A stretch of 64,000 nucleotides of DNA, taken from assembly GCA_002340355.1 (NCBI GenBank), contig DDLX01000043.1:303178-367177 (forward strand). Reading direction: 5' to 3'. The stretch is from Cytophagales bacterium UBA2561. Its GTDB lineage: Bacteria; Bacteroidota; Bacteroidia; Cytophagales; Thermoflexibacteraceae. A program made the position numbers and the translations under genes. The notes beneath the pieces were generated by a model that saw only the letters and a program-made list of their open reading frames with translations, was not told the origin of the DNA and searched no databases. Shown piece by piece: positions 44,804 through 53,722 of this stretch (position 1 is the first letter of the stretch; each line of letters opens with the position of its first letter).

Positions 44804-45556
44804 TTAAACTGTCATACAATTGACTTGTCCACCATCTACGATAATCTCTTCTCCACATATAAAAGAAGCATCGTCTGAAACTAAAAACAGAATGGTATTC
44901 GCTAATTCACGAGTATTTCCAACGCGTTTCATTGGTACTGCCTGCTCTATCATATTATTAACTGCTTCCTTGGGAAACCCGCCCATTGTCCAGAGCATTT
45001 TAGTATCTGTTACTCCAGGGGTGACACAATTTACTCGAATCCCTCTAGGAATTAATTCTGAGCCAAGTGTTGCGGTCATAGCCCGAACACCTGCCTTTGC
45101 GGTAGTATATGTGGTATGGGTTGGCATCCCTAGAAAATGAGCAATAGAAGAGATAAAAACGATTGAAGCAATATCGTTCAAATAAGGGAGACTTTTCTGT
45201 ACAGTAAAGAATGCCCCTTTAAGATTAACATTTAATGATCTATCAAAAATTTCCTCTGTAGTTTCTTCGATTGGTACTAAATCAACAACTCCTGCATTAG
45301 GAATCACAATATCAATTTTGCCAAATCTTTCAGAAGCCTTCAAAAATAGATTTTCTAAGTCGGCTAAATTTCGAACATCCCCTTGTACTCCAAGGGCATT
45401 TTCGCCGAGTTGTGCTACGACCTCGTCAATTTTGTTTTGTCGGCGACCAAAAATAACTACGTTTGCGCCTTCTTCGGTAAATAATTGTGCGGTAGCTCGA
45501 CCAATACCATCATTGCCACCCGTAATGACGGCTGTTTTGCCTTCGAGTTTTCCCAT
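44804..45556 (-). CDS. SDR-family oxidoreductase (copy 2)
   Basis: This 250-residue classical SDR has TGGNDGIG, the NAG motif (IPNAGVVDL), Ser in IVFISSIAH and YTTAK, all intact. It is a paralog of the SDR at 43857-44609; the 248 bases at the 5' end of each gene differ at only about nine positions by eye, while the rest has diverged. Its stop codon coincides with the target duplication of MITE copy B. Substrate is unknown. Confidence 0.9.
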   Translation of the reverse strand: MGKLEGKTAVITGGNDGIGRATAQLFTEEGANVVIFGRRQNKIDEVVAQLGENALGVQGDVRNLADLENLFLKASERFGKIDIVIPNAGVVDLVPIEETTEEIFDRSLNVNLKGAFFTVQKSLPYLNDIASIVFISSIAHFLGMPTHTTYTTAKAGVRAMTATLGSELIPRGIRVNCVTPGVTDTKMLWTMGGFPKEAVNNMIEQAVPMKRVGNTRELANTILFLVSDDASFICGEEIIVDGGQVNCMTV

Positions 45557-45678
45557 GATTAATTTTTGTTTTTGAAAGGATTAGATAAATGATAAAGTTA
45601 TTTAAGGCTATAATATTACCATTTTCAGTTGATTTTTTCAAATAAGTAATACAATTTTGTTTAAAACAAATAAGAGTT

Positions 45679-46116
45679 TTATTGACTTTCAGGGGCTTTA
45701 TAACGGATTTCTACAGGAGCAATTCCTACCTGAATTAAATCAATTTCGGTAGCTGCTGCCCGAGAAAGATCAATAATACGTGATTTTTTGTGGGGACCTC
45801 GGTCATTAATTTGTACTATGATCGACTTTCCATTATTTAAATTAATTACTTCTACTTCTGTTCCAAAAGGTAAGGTTCGATGAGCAGCAGTATATTTTCG
45901 TTTGTCATATTTCTGACCACTTGCCGTTGGTTTTCCATGAAACTTGTCAGCGTAATAAGAAGCTTCTCCTTTTTCAATAACCCAGTTTTGTCTTTTTTGA
46001 GACTTGGGGGTAGATTTCTGAGAAGAAGATTTAGAAACAGTACAACTAGTAAATGAGAAAATTAAAAAAACAAACCAAACTTGAGCAATGAGTTTGTTGA
46101 ATTGGAGCTTTTTCAT
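45679..46116 (-). CDS. rlpA: RlpA-like septal lipoprotein
   Basis: The ATG at 46116 gives 145 residues with a lipoprotein signal (lipobox FTSC). The double-psi beta-barrel is complete: GEASYYADKFHGKPTASGQ, AAHRTLPFGTEVEV, QINDRGPHKKSRIIDLSRAA. RlpA proteins bind, and in some species cleave, denuded peptidoglycan. The SPOR domain found in some members is absent. A start at 46134 would add six residues before the signal. Confidence 0.9.
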   Translation of the reverse strand: MKKLQFNKLIAQVWFVFLIFSFTSCTVSKSSSQKSTPKSQKRQNWVIEKGEASYYADKFHGKPTASGQKYDKRKYTAAHRTLPFGTEVEVINLNNGKSIIVQINDRGPHKKSRIIDLSRAAATEIDLIQVGIAPVEIRYKAPESQ

Positions 46117-46515
46117 TAATAATTTTATATTCAATATATTAACAATATGATTATTTAGGTTCGAAATTTACATTATTAAGCTAAATAAAACAAAAAAACC
46201 ATCCGCTCATCAAGAGGATGGTTTTCCATTCAGTAAACACCTTGCAATTGAGTAAGTAAAACAATCAAACCGAACAATATTTTTGGTTGAATAAAATATA
46301 AATCCGAATCATGTTTTTGTAAAACTACAAAAAAACACCTTAAAATTCAAACCTATATTTAAAATATATTTAAAAATATACAATATTTAGGGCTGAATTA
46401 ATATCTCTTTTCATTAAAAAGTAAAAATTAATAATACAATAGGGTAAAGTTTAAATAAGACTTGGTAATTTTTAACTTGCCATATTCTGCATGAACAGAT
46501 TTCTATTTTATTTTA
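46117..46515. other. Intergenic region upstream of rlpA
   Basis: AT-rich; no gene seen apart from the hairpin at 46195-46225. The only short frame close to that hairpin is 16 codons long and not supported. Confidence 0.4.
46195..46225 (-). terminator. Terminator-like hairpin on the minus strand
   Basis: Stem AAAACCATCC (46195-46204) with GGATGGTTTT (46216-46225), ten perfect pairs and an 11-base loop, running into a T stretch on the minus strand. No gene ends just upstream (the nearest ends at 46844), so it may mark the end of an unannotated small RNA. Confidence 0.55.
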
Positions 46516-46691
46516 GAGGTTGTTTAAAAATTTTTGAAAAATATCTTTAGGGAATAAACTTTATTTAGTGAAATAGCTTTCATTGCTCAAAATCGCTGAT
46601 GTACATAAAGTAGGGTTTGCAAATCCTACTTTATAGAAATTTATGTAAAAACTTGATAATCCATGTTTTATTTAAAATTCAAACAACCTCT
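46516..46691. mobile_element. MITE-like element, copy C (176 bp)
   Basis: Terminal repeats GAGGTTGTTTAAA and (T)CAAACAACCTC are flanked by a direct TTA (46513-46515 and 46692-46694). The interior only partly resembles copies A/B and contains a 30-base palindrome (46605-46634) with core GTAGGGTTTGCAAATCCTAC. No coding potential. Confidence 0.8.
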
Positions 46692-46843
46692 TATGGATTA
46701 ATTAGTGATAGTAGAATTATAAGTTGAATAGAATCAGGAGTTTATAAAGAAAAAAAGATATAAACTAGAGTAATTTCTAATCTATATCTTTTTTATAAGA
46801 AGAATTAACTATATAATAAGATTTTTTTACTATTAATAAATAA

Positions 46844-47761
46844 TTACTTTTGACTTGCCTTGAACAAAATTTCTTTCTCTTTTCGAGTGAGGCTTTCATA
46901 TCCTTTTTGGGATATTTTATCTAAGATGGTGTCAATTTCATCTTGATTTGGTATATCATCTGCCAAATCATTGGAGAAAGTTTGATTTGCTGTCGCTTTA
47001 TGAGCCTTTTGTTTTTTCTTTTGACGATTATTAGTCTTTCGCCCTGACTTACGAAACAAATTTTCAGTAAAAGAGAACAATTTTTCTAAAGGAAGACCAA
47101 TATTAATATTTCGTTGATATGACTTAATAAATAAGAAGCCTAACAAGGCACCTCCTAAATGGGCTAAATTTCCACCTGCATTTGAGCCAATCGAACCAAT
47201 TACTGACAAAAGAATGACAAAAATAGCAATGTATTTGAGCTGAACACGTCCAAAAAATAATAAATGTAAGCCATAATTCGGTAAAAGTGTAGCTGTTCCA
47301 GCAATTATTGCATATACACTTGCCGAAGCCCCTATTACGCCAATTGCAGGCTGAATATTGATGAAAAAGGGAATAAAATTATAAGCAAGTAAGTATAAGA
47401 TGCCTCCAGCCAATCCGCCATAAACATATAAGACTAAAGTTTTGAGATGTCCTAAATACTCTTCTGCAATTCGACCAAACCAATACAATGCAAACATATT
47501 AAAAACAATGTGCATCAAATCCTCATGGGTAAAGAAATAAGTAAAAACCGTCCAAGGACGTACCATAAATTTGGTTAGAGGAGCAGGCAGATACATCACA
47601 AATTGAAGGGTATCATAGACCATCTTGTTAGAAACAATCGTTCCAATTATCTTAGCGAATAAAAAAACCAAAAAAACGACCGCGTTAATGATAATTAGGC
47701 GAATTAGAATACTATTAGGTTTATGCCATGCACGCTTAAAATCTTCAACAAAAGGATTCAT
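46844..47761 (-). CDS. Rhomboid-family intramembrane serine protease
   Basis: This 305-residue protein has about six spans and rhomboid motifs: FFTHEDLMHIVFNMFALYWF, the catalytic-serine region GVIGASASVYAII (usual GxSGxxxG; here GASAS), and the histidine in GNLAHLGGALLGFLF. A basic, low-complexity C-terminal tail (about 235-260) extends into the cytoplasm. It probably cleaves membrane proteins within the bilayer. It follows a second rhomboid gene on the same strand at 63 bases, so they are likely co-transcribed. Confidence 0.9.
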   Translation of the reverse strand: MNPFVEDFKRAWHKPNSILIRLIIINAVVFLVFLFAKIIGTIVSNKMVYDTLQFVMYLPAPLTKFMVRPWTVFTYFFTHEDLMHIVFNMFALYWFGRIAEEYLGHLKTLVLYVYGGLAGGILYLLAYNFIPFFINIQPAIGVIGASASVYAIIAGTATLLPNYGLHLLFFGRVQLKYIAIFVILLSVIGSIGSNAGGNLAHLGGALLGFLFIKSYQRNINIGLPLEKLFSFTENLFRKSGRKTNNRQKKKQKAHKATANQTFSNDLADDIPNQDEIDTILDKISQKGYESLTRKEKEILFKASQK

Positions 47762-47824
47762 TTTATTTTATAATTAAAGTGTCTTGATAATTTTCTATTT
47801 ATACTCTATGTATAGGAAACAAAA

Positions 47825-48628
47825 TTATGGAACTAATCGCCGACTTCGCCAAATTTTTATCAAAATAAATGCCACGAGCATCCCACCCAAATGAGCAAAA
47901 TGAGCGACATTATCATCAGGGGCATTTTGCCAAGCTCGATACACATCGAAAAGTGCAAACAAAATAACCATATATTTGGCTTTCATTGGAATAGGAGGAA
48001 TCAGAAGCAACAGACGTTGATTTGGAAACGTCATTCCAAAGGCAATAAAAATACCTGAGATCGCACCCGAGGCTCCTACCATCACCGAATTATCCAAACG
48101 ATAATTAAATAACTCGACTAAAATACTTTTACTTTCTTTGATAATCTGGGCATCAGTCGGATTTTCTTTAAATTGCTCAATAAATTCTAAAACTTGAGTA
48201 TAGCCTCGTTGAGATAAAGTATCACGCATAATCTGTTCAAAGACATAAGGGTCAGTAGAAGCTAAAAAAGTACTAATTTTCTCACTCAATAGGTGCATTT
48301 CCACATAATTGATTGCAGAAAATAAGATACTTGCCCCAAATCCACATACCAAATAAAATACTACAAATCGCTTCGAACCCCAAACTCCTTCGAGCATAGG
48401 ACCAAACATATATAAGGCGAACATATTAAACAGTAGGTGAGCAGGATTTATGTTCAGGGAAGCATGTACAAAAAAATGAGTAAATAATTGATAAGGTGCA
48501 AAATTTTCGGAAGCCCAGTGTCGTAAGCCAAAGGCATCTGAAAAACTAACAGCAGGGAAAAACAAGTCAATCACTGCAATGACAATATTGATAATCAATA
48601 AGTTTTTAACAACAGGTGTAATGGACAT
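47825..48628 (-). CDS. Rhomboid-family intramembrane serine protease
   Basis: This 267-residue protein has the rhomboid motifs FTHFFVHASLNINPAHLLFN, the canonical catalytic serine in VMVGASGAISGIFIAFG, and the histidine in HFAHLGGMLVAFILI. An insertion of about 60 residues between spans (about 105-165) is longer than in the neighbouring rhomboid. It lies first in a two-gene cluster. Confidence 0.92.
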   Translation of the reverse strand: MSITPVVKNLLIINIVIAVIDLFFPAVSFSDAFGLRHWASENFAPYQLFTHFFVHASLNINPAHLLFNMFALYMFGPMLEGVWGSKRFVVFYLVCGFGASILFSAINYVEMHLLSEKISTFLASTDPYVFEQIMRDTLSQRGYTQVLEFIEQFKENPTDAQIIKESKSILVELFNYRLDNSVMVGASGAISGIFIAFGMTFPNQRLLLLIPPIPMKAKYMVILFALFDVYRAWQNAPDDNVAHFAHLGGMLVAFILIKIWRSRRLVP

Positions 48629-49043
48629 AAGAATTTAAGGCGTATTACAAGTTTGGAAATAGGTTTGTACTATTCACACTACAACCCCTGTTTATATTGC
48701 AATGTTTAGCATATATTGAGGGTTATCTAGTTGAATAATTTTCTTATATTTCAGTGTTTTTGATCAACCAAGTAGTTTTTTTTTGAACAAAAAATTTAGG
48801 AACTTGCCTATTGTTTTAAATTCGTCAGTATCTGACTACTTACATCAAAAAAACAGATGATTAGGTATTTTACAAAGATATTACAAACGAATATTTTTTG
48901 TTCTATTTTGTATTAGTTTGAATTCGAAATTTGGGGATAAAAAAATGTAAAAATTAGAGATTTTCGAAATTGATAGGCTTCAAGAAACTACCTCATGATT
49001 TTTTTACTACTTTTGAGGTAAAAACTAATCCTATTTAAAAAAC
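48629..49043. other. Divergent intergenic region, rhomboid - miaE
   Basis: AT-rich, no gene seen. TACTTTTG at 49008-49015 is a possible -7 box for miaE; no matching -33 box was found at 19-21 bases. Confidence 0.4.
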
Positions 49044-49643
49044 ATGGATACTACTGCTACAATGCTTCACCTCAAATTACCCACTGACCCTCGTTGGGTA
49101 AATATTGCCGAAAAAAATATTGATGAAATTTTAGTTGATCATGCCTATTGTGAACAAAAAGCGGCTTCATCTTGTATTTCATTGATTGTTCAATACCCTG
49201 AACGTCAGGAAATTGTTGAAACTTTAACCCCTATTGTTGCCGAAGAGTGGGAACATTTCGAACGAGTCATTAAGCAACTTAAAAAACGTGGCTATCAACT
49301 TGGCAAAATGCGAAAAGATGAATATGTAGCCGAGTTACTCAAATTTATTCAAAAAGGCGGTAAAGAAGAAAATCGACTTGTAGATAAGTTATTGATGTGT
49401 GCTTTAATTGAAGCCCGAAGTTGTGAACGATTCAAGTTATTATCCAAACACATTCAAGATGATGAATTGAAAGAATTTTATTACGAGCTAATGATTTCAG
49501 AGGCAGGACATTACACTACTTTTATTACTTTGGCTCGTGATGTTTTACCTCGTGAGGAAGTAGATAAACGTTGGCAAGAATTTTTAGATTATGAAGCTAA
49601 AGTTTTGGAAAATTTAGAACCCCGTTCGGATAGAATGCACTAA
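49044..49643 (+). CDS. miaE: tRNA-(ms2io6A)-hydroxylase MiaE
   Basis: This 199-residue diiron protein has the ferritin-like pattern of MiaE: HAYCEQKAASSCISLIVQYP, EEWEHFERVIKQL (ExxH), ALIEARSCERFKLLS and SEAGHYTTF (ExxH). It hydroxylates the isopentenyl group of modified A37 in tRNAs, using oxygen. This suggests an aerobic lifestyle. It is convergent with the TonB-dependent receptor gene, ending ten bases away. Confidence 0.94.
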   Translation: MDTTATMLHLKLPTDPRWVNIAEKNIDEILVDHAYCEQKAASSCISLIVQYPERQEIVETLTPIVAEEWEHFERVIKQLKKRGYQLGKMRKDEYVAELLKFIQKGGKEENRLVDKLLMCALIEARSCERFKLLSKHIQDDELKEFYYELMISEAGHYTTFITLARDVLPREEVDKRWQEFLDYEAKVLENLEPRSDRMH

Positions 49644-49652
49644 TAAAGTGTA

Positions 49653-51863
49653 CTAAAACTTAATGCGTAATTCACTTTGAATCACACGGCTTTCCTGTTT
49701 ATAATCAAATGGATAGGCTTCTATTTTGAGTAGTTTTTGTGATGAGTTAAGTACATTTTTCATCAAGAAACGTATTTCTAACCAATGTTTCCAAGTATAT
49801 CCTATTTGTACATCAAGATTGACCCAAGCAGGAATTTCATTAGGACGATATAGCTCGGACTGCTCAAAAAAGTCCGTTGCTTTTCGTTTTTGTACCCCAT
49901 GATAATGCCCTAAAAACGTAGCAAAAAAGGCTTTATACTCCAATGTTGCTCCTGCATTCAAAAGGTGAGCTGGTGCAGAAGTCAAAGTAGTTTTGTACTC
50001 CTCGATGGTTGTATCTGTAATCTTTTCATTTAGTCGTTGGGCATAGGTATAATTCAAAAAGCCTTGCCAATTTTTATATCTCAAAAAAAGCTCAGCCTCG
50101 ATACCTGCAGTTAGAAGTGTATAAATATTAGTACTCAAATTATAATTTGTAGCACTATATCCAATTTTATTTTCAAAATTCACCAAATAAAAATTGGTTC
50201 GTACAGTCATGTTTTTTGTCCAACGAAACTCGTTACTAAAGTCATAATTTGTAACTAACTCAGGTTCTAGTTCTTCAATATTCGAGGCAAACCCGAAGGT
50301 ATTTCTGGCAAATAACTCGGTGGGAGCAGGCATCCTAAAAGCACGTCCTACTAATGTTTTGAGTGTCCATTTTTCAGTAGGATGAAAAACCAAAGCAACA
50401 CGAGGTGTAAATAAGTCAAATACTTTATGTTTAAGTGGTTGATTAATCTCTTTTATATTCTTGTAATCTACATGTTTTCGGTCATATCTTCCGCTAATGG
50501 TGAGTTGAAGTTTATTCCAAAACCTAGGGGATACATACTGTAAAAAACCACTGTAATTGGTTACAGGCTGCCCATCAATATACTCAAGCCATGGGCGTAT
50601 CGTACGAAACTCATTATCAGGAAAAGGTTTCCGTGTTTCTTCCAAATCCACATTCGAAGTATGTGACTCATCTCCATTATAAATAAAGTCTCCACGCTCA
50701 AATCCTGCTAAGAAATGCCCAAATGAAGTTTGATAGTCTGCTTGTAGACGCAAAAAAATATCAGAAGAATAACTTCGTAAAAGTTCTGTTACACCATGTG
50801 GATAAAAATTATCTAATGCTCCATTCGGGAAATAACGTATAAGCCAATTAATTCCCTGCCGTTGATATCGGAAACTAAGCTCATATTGCAATTTTTTATC
50901 TTTTCGGGTAGGACGATATTGTAGAGCAAACAATTGACGATTTTGTTGCATATTTTCGGGTTGATCAGGAACTTCAAAAAGCCAGCCATATCCTGTCCGA
51001 AAATCCCACTCTTGAACATGAAACTGCATAGAAAGTCCTTCAAATTTTCCCTTTCCATAAATTTTATTAAAAAAATTAATATTGTGACGTCGGTCATCGA
51101 TTTCAAATTGTTGCCGAATGCCTTGGTCATCAGTTCGTTCCGAGGCATCATAAATTTTATGATTTAGTCCATCTGTTTTGAAGTATGAAAATGAACTAAG
51201 TAGTCCAAAATGTTTATTTTCTGCTCCTAATAAAAAATCGAAGATTTGGGTATTTCTAGAACCATAACGTAATCGAGCCTCACCAATGTAATGCCCTAAA
51301 TCTGATACTTCTAAAGTATTAATACTAAAAACACCATTCATTGCATTTGAGCCGTATAATGCTCCTCCTGCTCCCCGAATAATTTCGACCGATTTGGCAA
51401 AAAACAAAGGGGTAACTTCCCAAGAAAAAGCTGTTCCTGAAACCGCATCATTGAACGGAATTCCATCCAATAACATCAAAATGGTGTTATTATTCCAGCT
51501 TTCAAACATTCCTCGAAAACCTACAGTTCGGCGTTCGTAATCTCTGGTTGCAAAAAAACTGGGCTGCGCATAAAGTAATTCGTTAGGACTAATTAAGCCA
51601 TATTGTAAGTATTCCTTTCGAGAAAAAGCATTGATAATATTTGGCGCATCTTTTTGATTTTGAGTAATTTTGGAAGCAGAAGAAACTTCGATTGGGGCAA
51701 AATATTCGGGGATAGTAGCTTGCAATTGAGAATAAATTTCAGACATTCCTAAACGATACAATTGACTGGATTCCTGAGGAATAGAGTCTGACTGACTAAA
51801 GGCATCAGTCACTTCGCCTAGCAAAATACCTAAAACAAAAATAAACCTCCAGTATTTTAGCAT
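49653..51863 (-). CDS. TonB-dependent outer-membrane receptor
   Basis: From the ATG at 51863 this 736-residue protein has a signal peptide (to about residue 24), a plug domain (DAPNIINAFSRKEYLQYGL, ILMLLDGIPFNDA, VEIIRGAGGALYGSNAMNGV) and a beta barrel ending in SELRIKF, with the expected terminal Phe. There is no N-terminal carboxypeptidase-like domain, and no SusD partner is adjacent, so it is closer to siderophore/vitamin receptors than to SusC. Substrate is unknown. Confidence 0.92.
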   Translation of the reverse strand: MLKYWRFIFVLGILLGEVTDAFSQSDSIPQESSQLYRLGMSEIYSQLQATIPEYFAPIEVSSASKITQNQKDAPNIINAFSRKEYLQYGLISPNELLYAQPSFFATRDYERRTVGFRGMFESWNNNTILMLLDGIPFNDAVSGTAFSWEVTPLFFAKSVEIIRGAGGALYGSNAMNGVFSINTLEVSDLGHYIGEARLRYGSRNTQIFDFLLGAENKHFGLLSSFSYFKTDGLNHKIYDASERTDDQGIRQQFEIDDRRHNINFFNKIYGKGKFEGLSMQFHVQEWDFRTGYGWLFEVPDQPENMQQNRQLFALQYRPTRKDKKLQYELSFRYQRQGINWLIRYFPNGALDNFYPHGVTELLRSYSSDIFLRLQADYQTSFGHFLAGFERGDFIYNGDESHTSNVDLEETRKPFPDNEFRTIRPWLEYIDGQPVTNYSGFLQYVSPRFWNKLQLTISGRYDRKHVDYKNIKEINQPLKHKVFDLFTPRVALVFHPTEKWTLKTLVGRAFRMPAPTELFARNTFGFASNIEELEPELVTNYDFSNEFRWTKNMTVRTNFYLVNFENKIGYSATNYNLSTNIYTLLTAGIEAELFLRYKNWQGFLNYTYAQRLNEKITDTTIEEYKTTLTSAPAHLLNAGATLEYKAFFATFLGHYHGVQKRKATDFFEQSELYRPNEIPAWVNLDVQIGYTWKHWLEIRFLMKNVLNSSQKLLKIEAYPFDYKQESRVIQSELRIKF

Positions 51864-52051
51864 ATTATACAAATTTTAATTTTTAGTGTGAAAAACACTA
51901 GGCTTTGCATCACTCACTTACAAGGTATTATAAACGCTATGATAAGTAATTAGTAATCCACTAATTTCATACCGAAACCTCAGCAATATAATCAAAAAAT
52001 ATGTCAAAAAAGGAGGTGTCAAAAGATTTTAGATGTATTTGTAATTTTAAT

Positions 52052-52070
52052 ATTAAGATTTAATCTTAAT
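52052..52070. repeat. Short palindrome
   Basis: ATTAAGATT and AATCTTAAT are separated by one base, directly downstream of the acyl-CoA ligase stop codon (minus strand) and upstream of the TonB receptor gene. It could be an operator or a weak terminator. Confidence 0.4.
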
Positions 52071-52074
52071 CATT

Positions 52075-53622
52075 TTAATTCAATAATTGTTCTATTAATT
52101 CATCAGTTAAAACTTGTTTTAGAATCTTCCCTGTACTGGTTTTAGGCAAACTTTTCTGAAAAATAACCTGACGAGGACACCGATAATCTGCCAGTTTCTT
52201 GCGGCAGTAGATGATAATTTCTTCCTTAGTCAATTTTTGATTAGGTCTCAGAACAATAACGGCTGTAATTTCTTGTCCCCAAATTTCATCAGGTAAACCA
52301 ATAACCGCTACTTCCAAAATCGAAGGATGCCGTAATAATTCTTGCTCAATTTCTTTTGGATAAACAGTATCATTTCCTCTTATTATTCTCTCTTTAACTC
52401 GCCCTGAAATGTATAAATAGCCTTCGTCATCAAAATAACCTAAATCCTCTGTATATAACTCGTTATCAATAAGTCTTGTAGCTGTATTCTCAGGTTTTTT
52501 GTAGTATGATTTCATAATATTTTTTCCTGAAATTACAATCTTTCCTTTTTGTTTTGGAGGCAAAGTTTCCCCTGTCTCTGTATCAATAATTCGGATATGA
52601 TGCCCTTTGATGGGAAGCCCAACCGAACCAATTTTTCGTTTCCCTTCGATTGGGTTCATCGTACTAATGGAAGTTCCTTCAGTTAAGCCATATCCTTCTA
52701 AAATTTTGGCATCAAATTTTTTTTCAAACTCTTCAAAAATTCGTTCGGACATTGGGGCAAAACTGCAAATACAAGCTCGTAGCTCTCTTAAATTATAGTT
52801 CGAAATATTGGTTTGGCGATTTAGGATAGCGAAAGTGGCGGGTGTACCTCTGAAAATGGTGATTTGGTATTTTTCTAAAGCCTCCAAAAAGTCATCAGGA
52901 GCCATTGAATCCGATAAAATTACTTCTCCTCCTGCTTGCCATGAATTCAGAATTCCAACAACTTGTCCGTTAATATGATGCAAGGGCAAAGTCGATAAAA
53001 AACGGTCATTTTCAGCCATTTGTAATACTTCTGAAAGAGCTTTTGAGGCAAATAAATAATTTTCATGAGTGAGCTGAACTCCTTTTTTGGGATGAGCATT
53101 TGTGCCTGATGTATAAATAATTCCAGCTACATCATTTGGAGAAATTTCAGGAAGTTTTTTGCCTAAATTTGGAGGAGTTTTATAAAGATTTTCAAAATAA
53201 ATTCCGTTTTTGAGTTTCGTTTTTCCTCTTGTTGAAAAAATCATTTCTAATGATTCGGAAGCCTGAAAATATTTTTGTCCATAAAGTGGGCAAACCAAAA
53301 ATTTAGCTTCAGAATTTTGCAAAATAAATTCAATTTCATCCTTGGGCGCATTTGGATTAATGGGAACAACAATGCCTCCAGCCTTGAAAGTTGCTAAAAA
53401 AGCAAAAACATATTCTACTCGATTTGGTAAAAATAAGGCGACTTTTTCCCCTTTTTTTAGTCCAAATTGTTGAAAATGTGTGGCAATGTGGTCGGTAATT
53501 TGGTGAGTTTCGGCGAAAGAATACGTACTATATTTGTCATGCACAAAATTTTTTGTATTCCATTTTTGGGCTTGTTGTGCAACTAATTCACTGATAGTTG
53601 TCTGATTTACAGGGTGTTCCAT
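52075..53622 (-). CDS. AMP-forming acyl-CoA synthetase (class I adenylating enzyme)
   Basis: This 515-residue protein has the phosphate-binding loop IIYTSGTNAHPKKG, the A5 motif EGYGLTEGTSIS, a hinge region (YTEDLGYFDDEGYLYISGRV) and the C-terminal catalytic Lys in KTSTGKILK. It activates a carboxylic acid as an acyl adenylate and transfers it to CoA. Fatty acids are the most likely substrate. MenE (o-succinylbenzoate-CoA ligase) is an alternative because menD is in the window, but bacteroidal MenE is usually shorter and linked to men genes. Confidence 0.88.
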   Translation of the reverse strand: MEHPVNQTTISELVAQQAQKWNTKNFVHDKYSTYSFAETHQITDHIATHFQQFGLKKGEKVALFLPNRVEYVFAFLATFKAGGIVVPINPNAPKDEIEFILQNSEAKFLVCPLYGQKYFQASESLEMIFSTRGKTKLKNGIYFENLYKTPPNLGKKLPEISPNDVAGIIYTSGTNAHPKKGVQLTHENYLFASKALSEVLQMAENDRFLSTLPLHHINGQVVGILNSWQAGGEVILSDSMAPDDFLEALEKYQITIFRGTPATFAILNRQTNISNYNLRELRACICSFAPMSERIFEEFEKKFDAKILEGYGLTEGTSISTMNPIEGKRKIGSVGLPIKGHHIRIIDTETGETLPPKQKGKIVISGKNIMKSYYKKPENTATRLIDNELYTEDLGYFDDEGYLYISGRVKERIIRGNDTVYPKEIEQELLRHPSILEVAVIGLPDEIWGQEITAVIVLRPNQKLTKEEIIIYCRKKLADYRCPRQVIFQKSLPKTSTGKILKQVLTDELIEQLLN

Positions 53623-53722
53623 GAGTTTCGATAGTGCCTTTGGTACGAATGATAAATGAATCCTAAAAATCGGAAGTTTGGAACAAATTACGGATAAATT
53701 GGAACAAAAAATCTGTTTACTC

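Noticed and set aside
43643..44806. MITE A - SDR - MITE B as a composite transposon
   Set aside because: The outer 3-base duplications differ (TAA and TTA), and each element has its own matching pair, so they inserted separately.
43857..45575. Plus-strand frames over the SDR genes (for example 43852-44163, 44257-44652, 44820-45140)
   Set aside because: They are antisense shadows of the SDR genes, repeated in both copies because the genes are paralogs.
46176..46240. Sixteen-codon leader peptide frame overlapping the hairpin at 46195-46225
   Set aside because: Very short, not followed by an operon, and no run of regulatory codons; a chance frame.
52075..53622. Assignment of the acyl-CoA ligase as menE
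   Set aside because: Length and isolation from men genes favour a general acyl-CoA synthetase; the sequence alone does not prove o-succinylbenzoate specificity.
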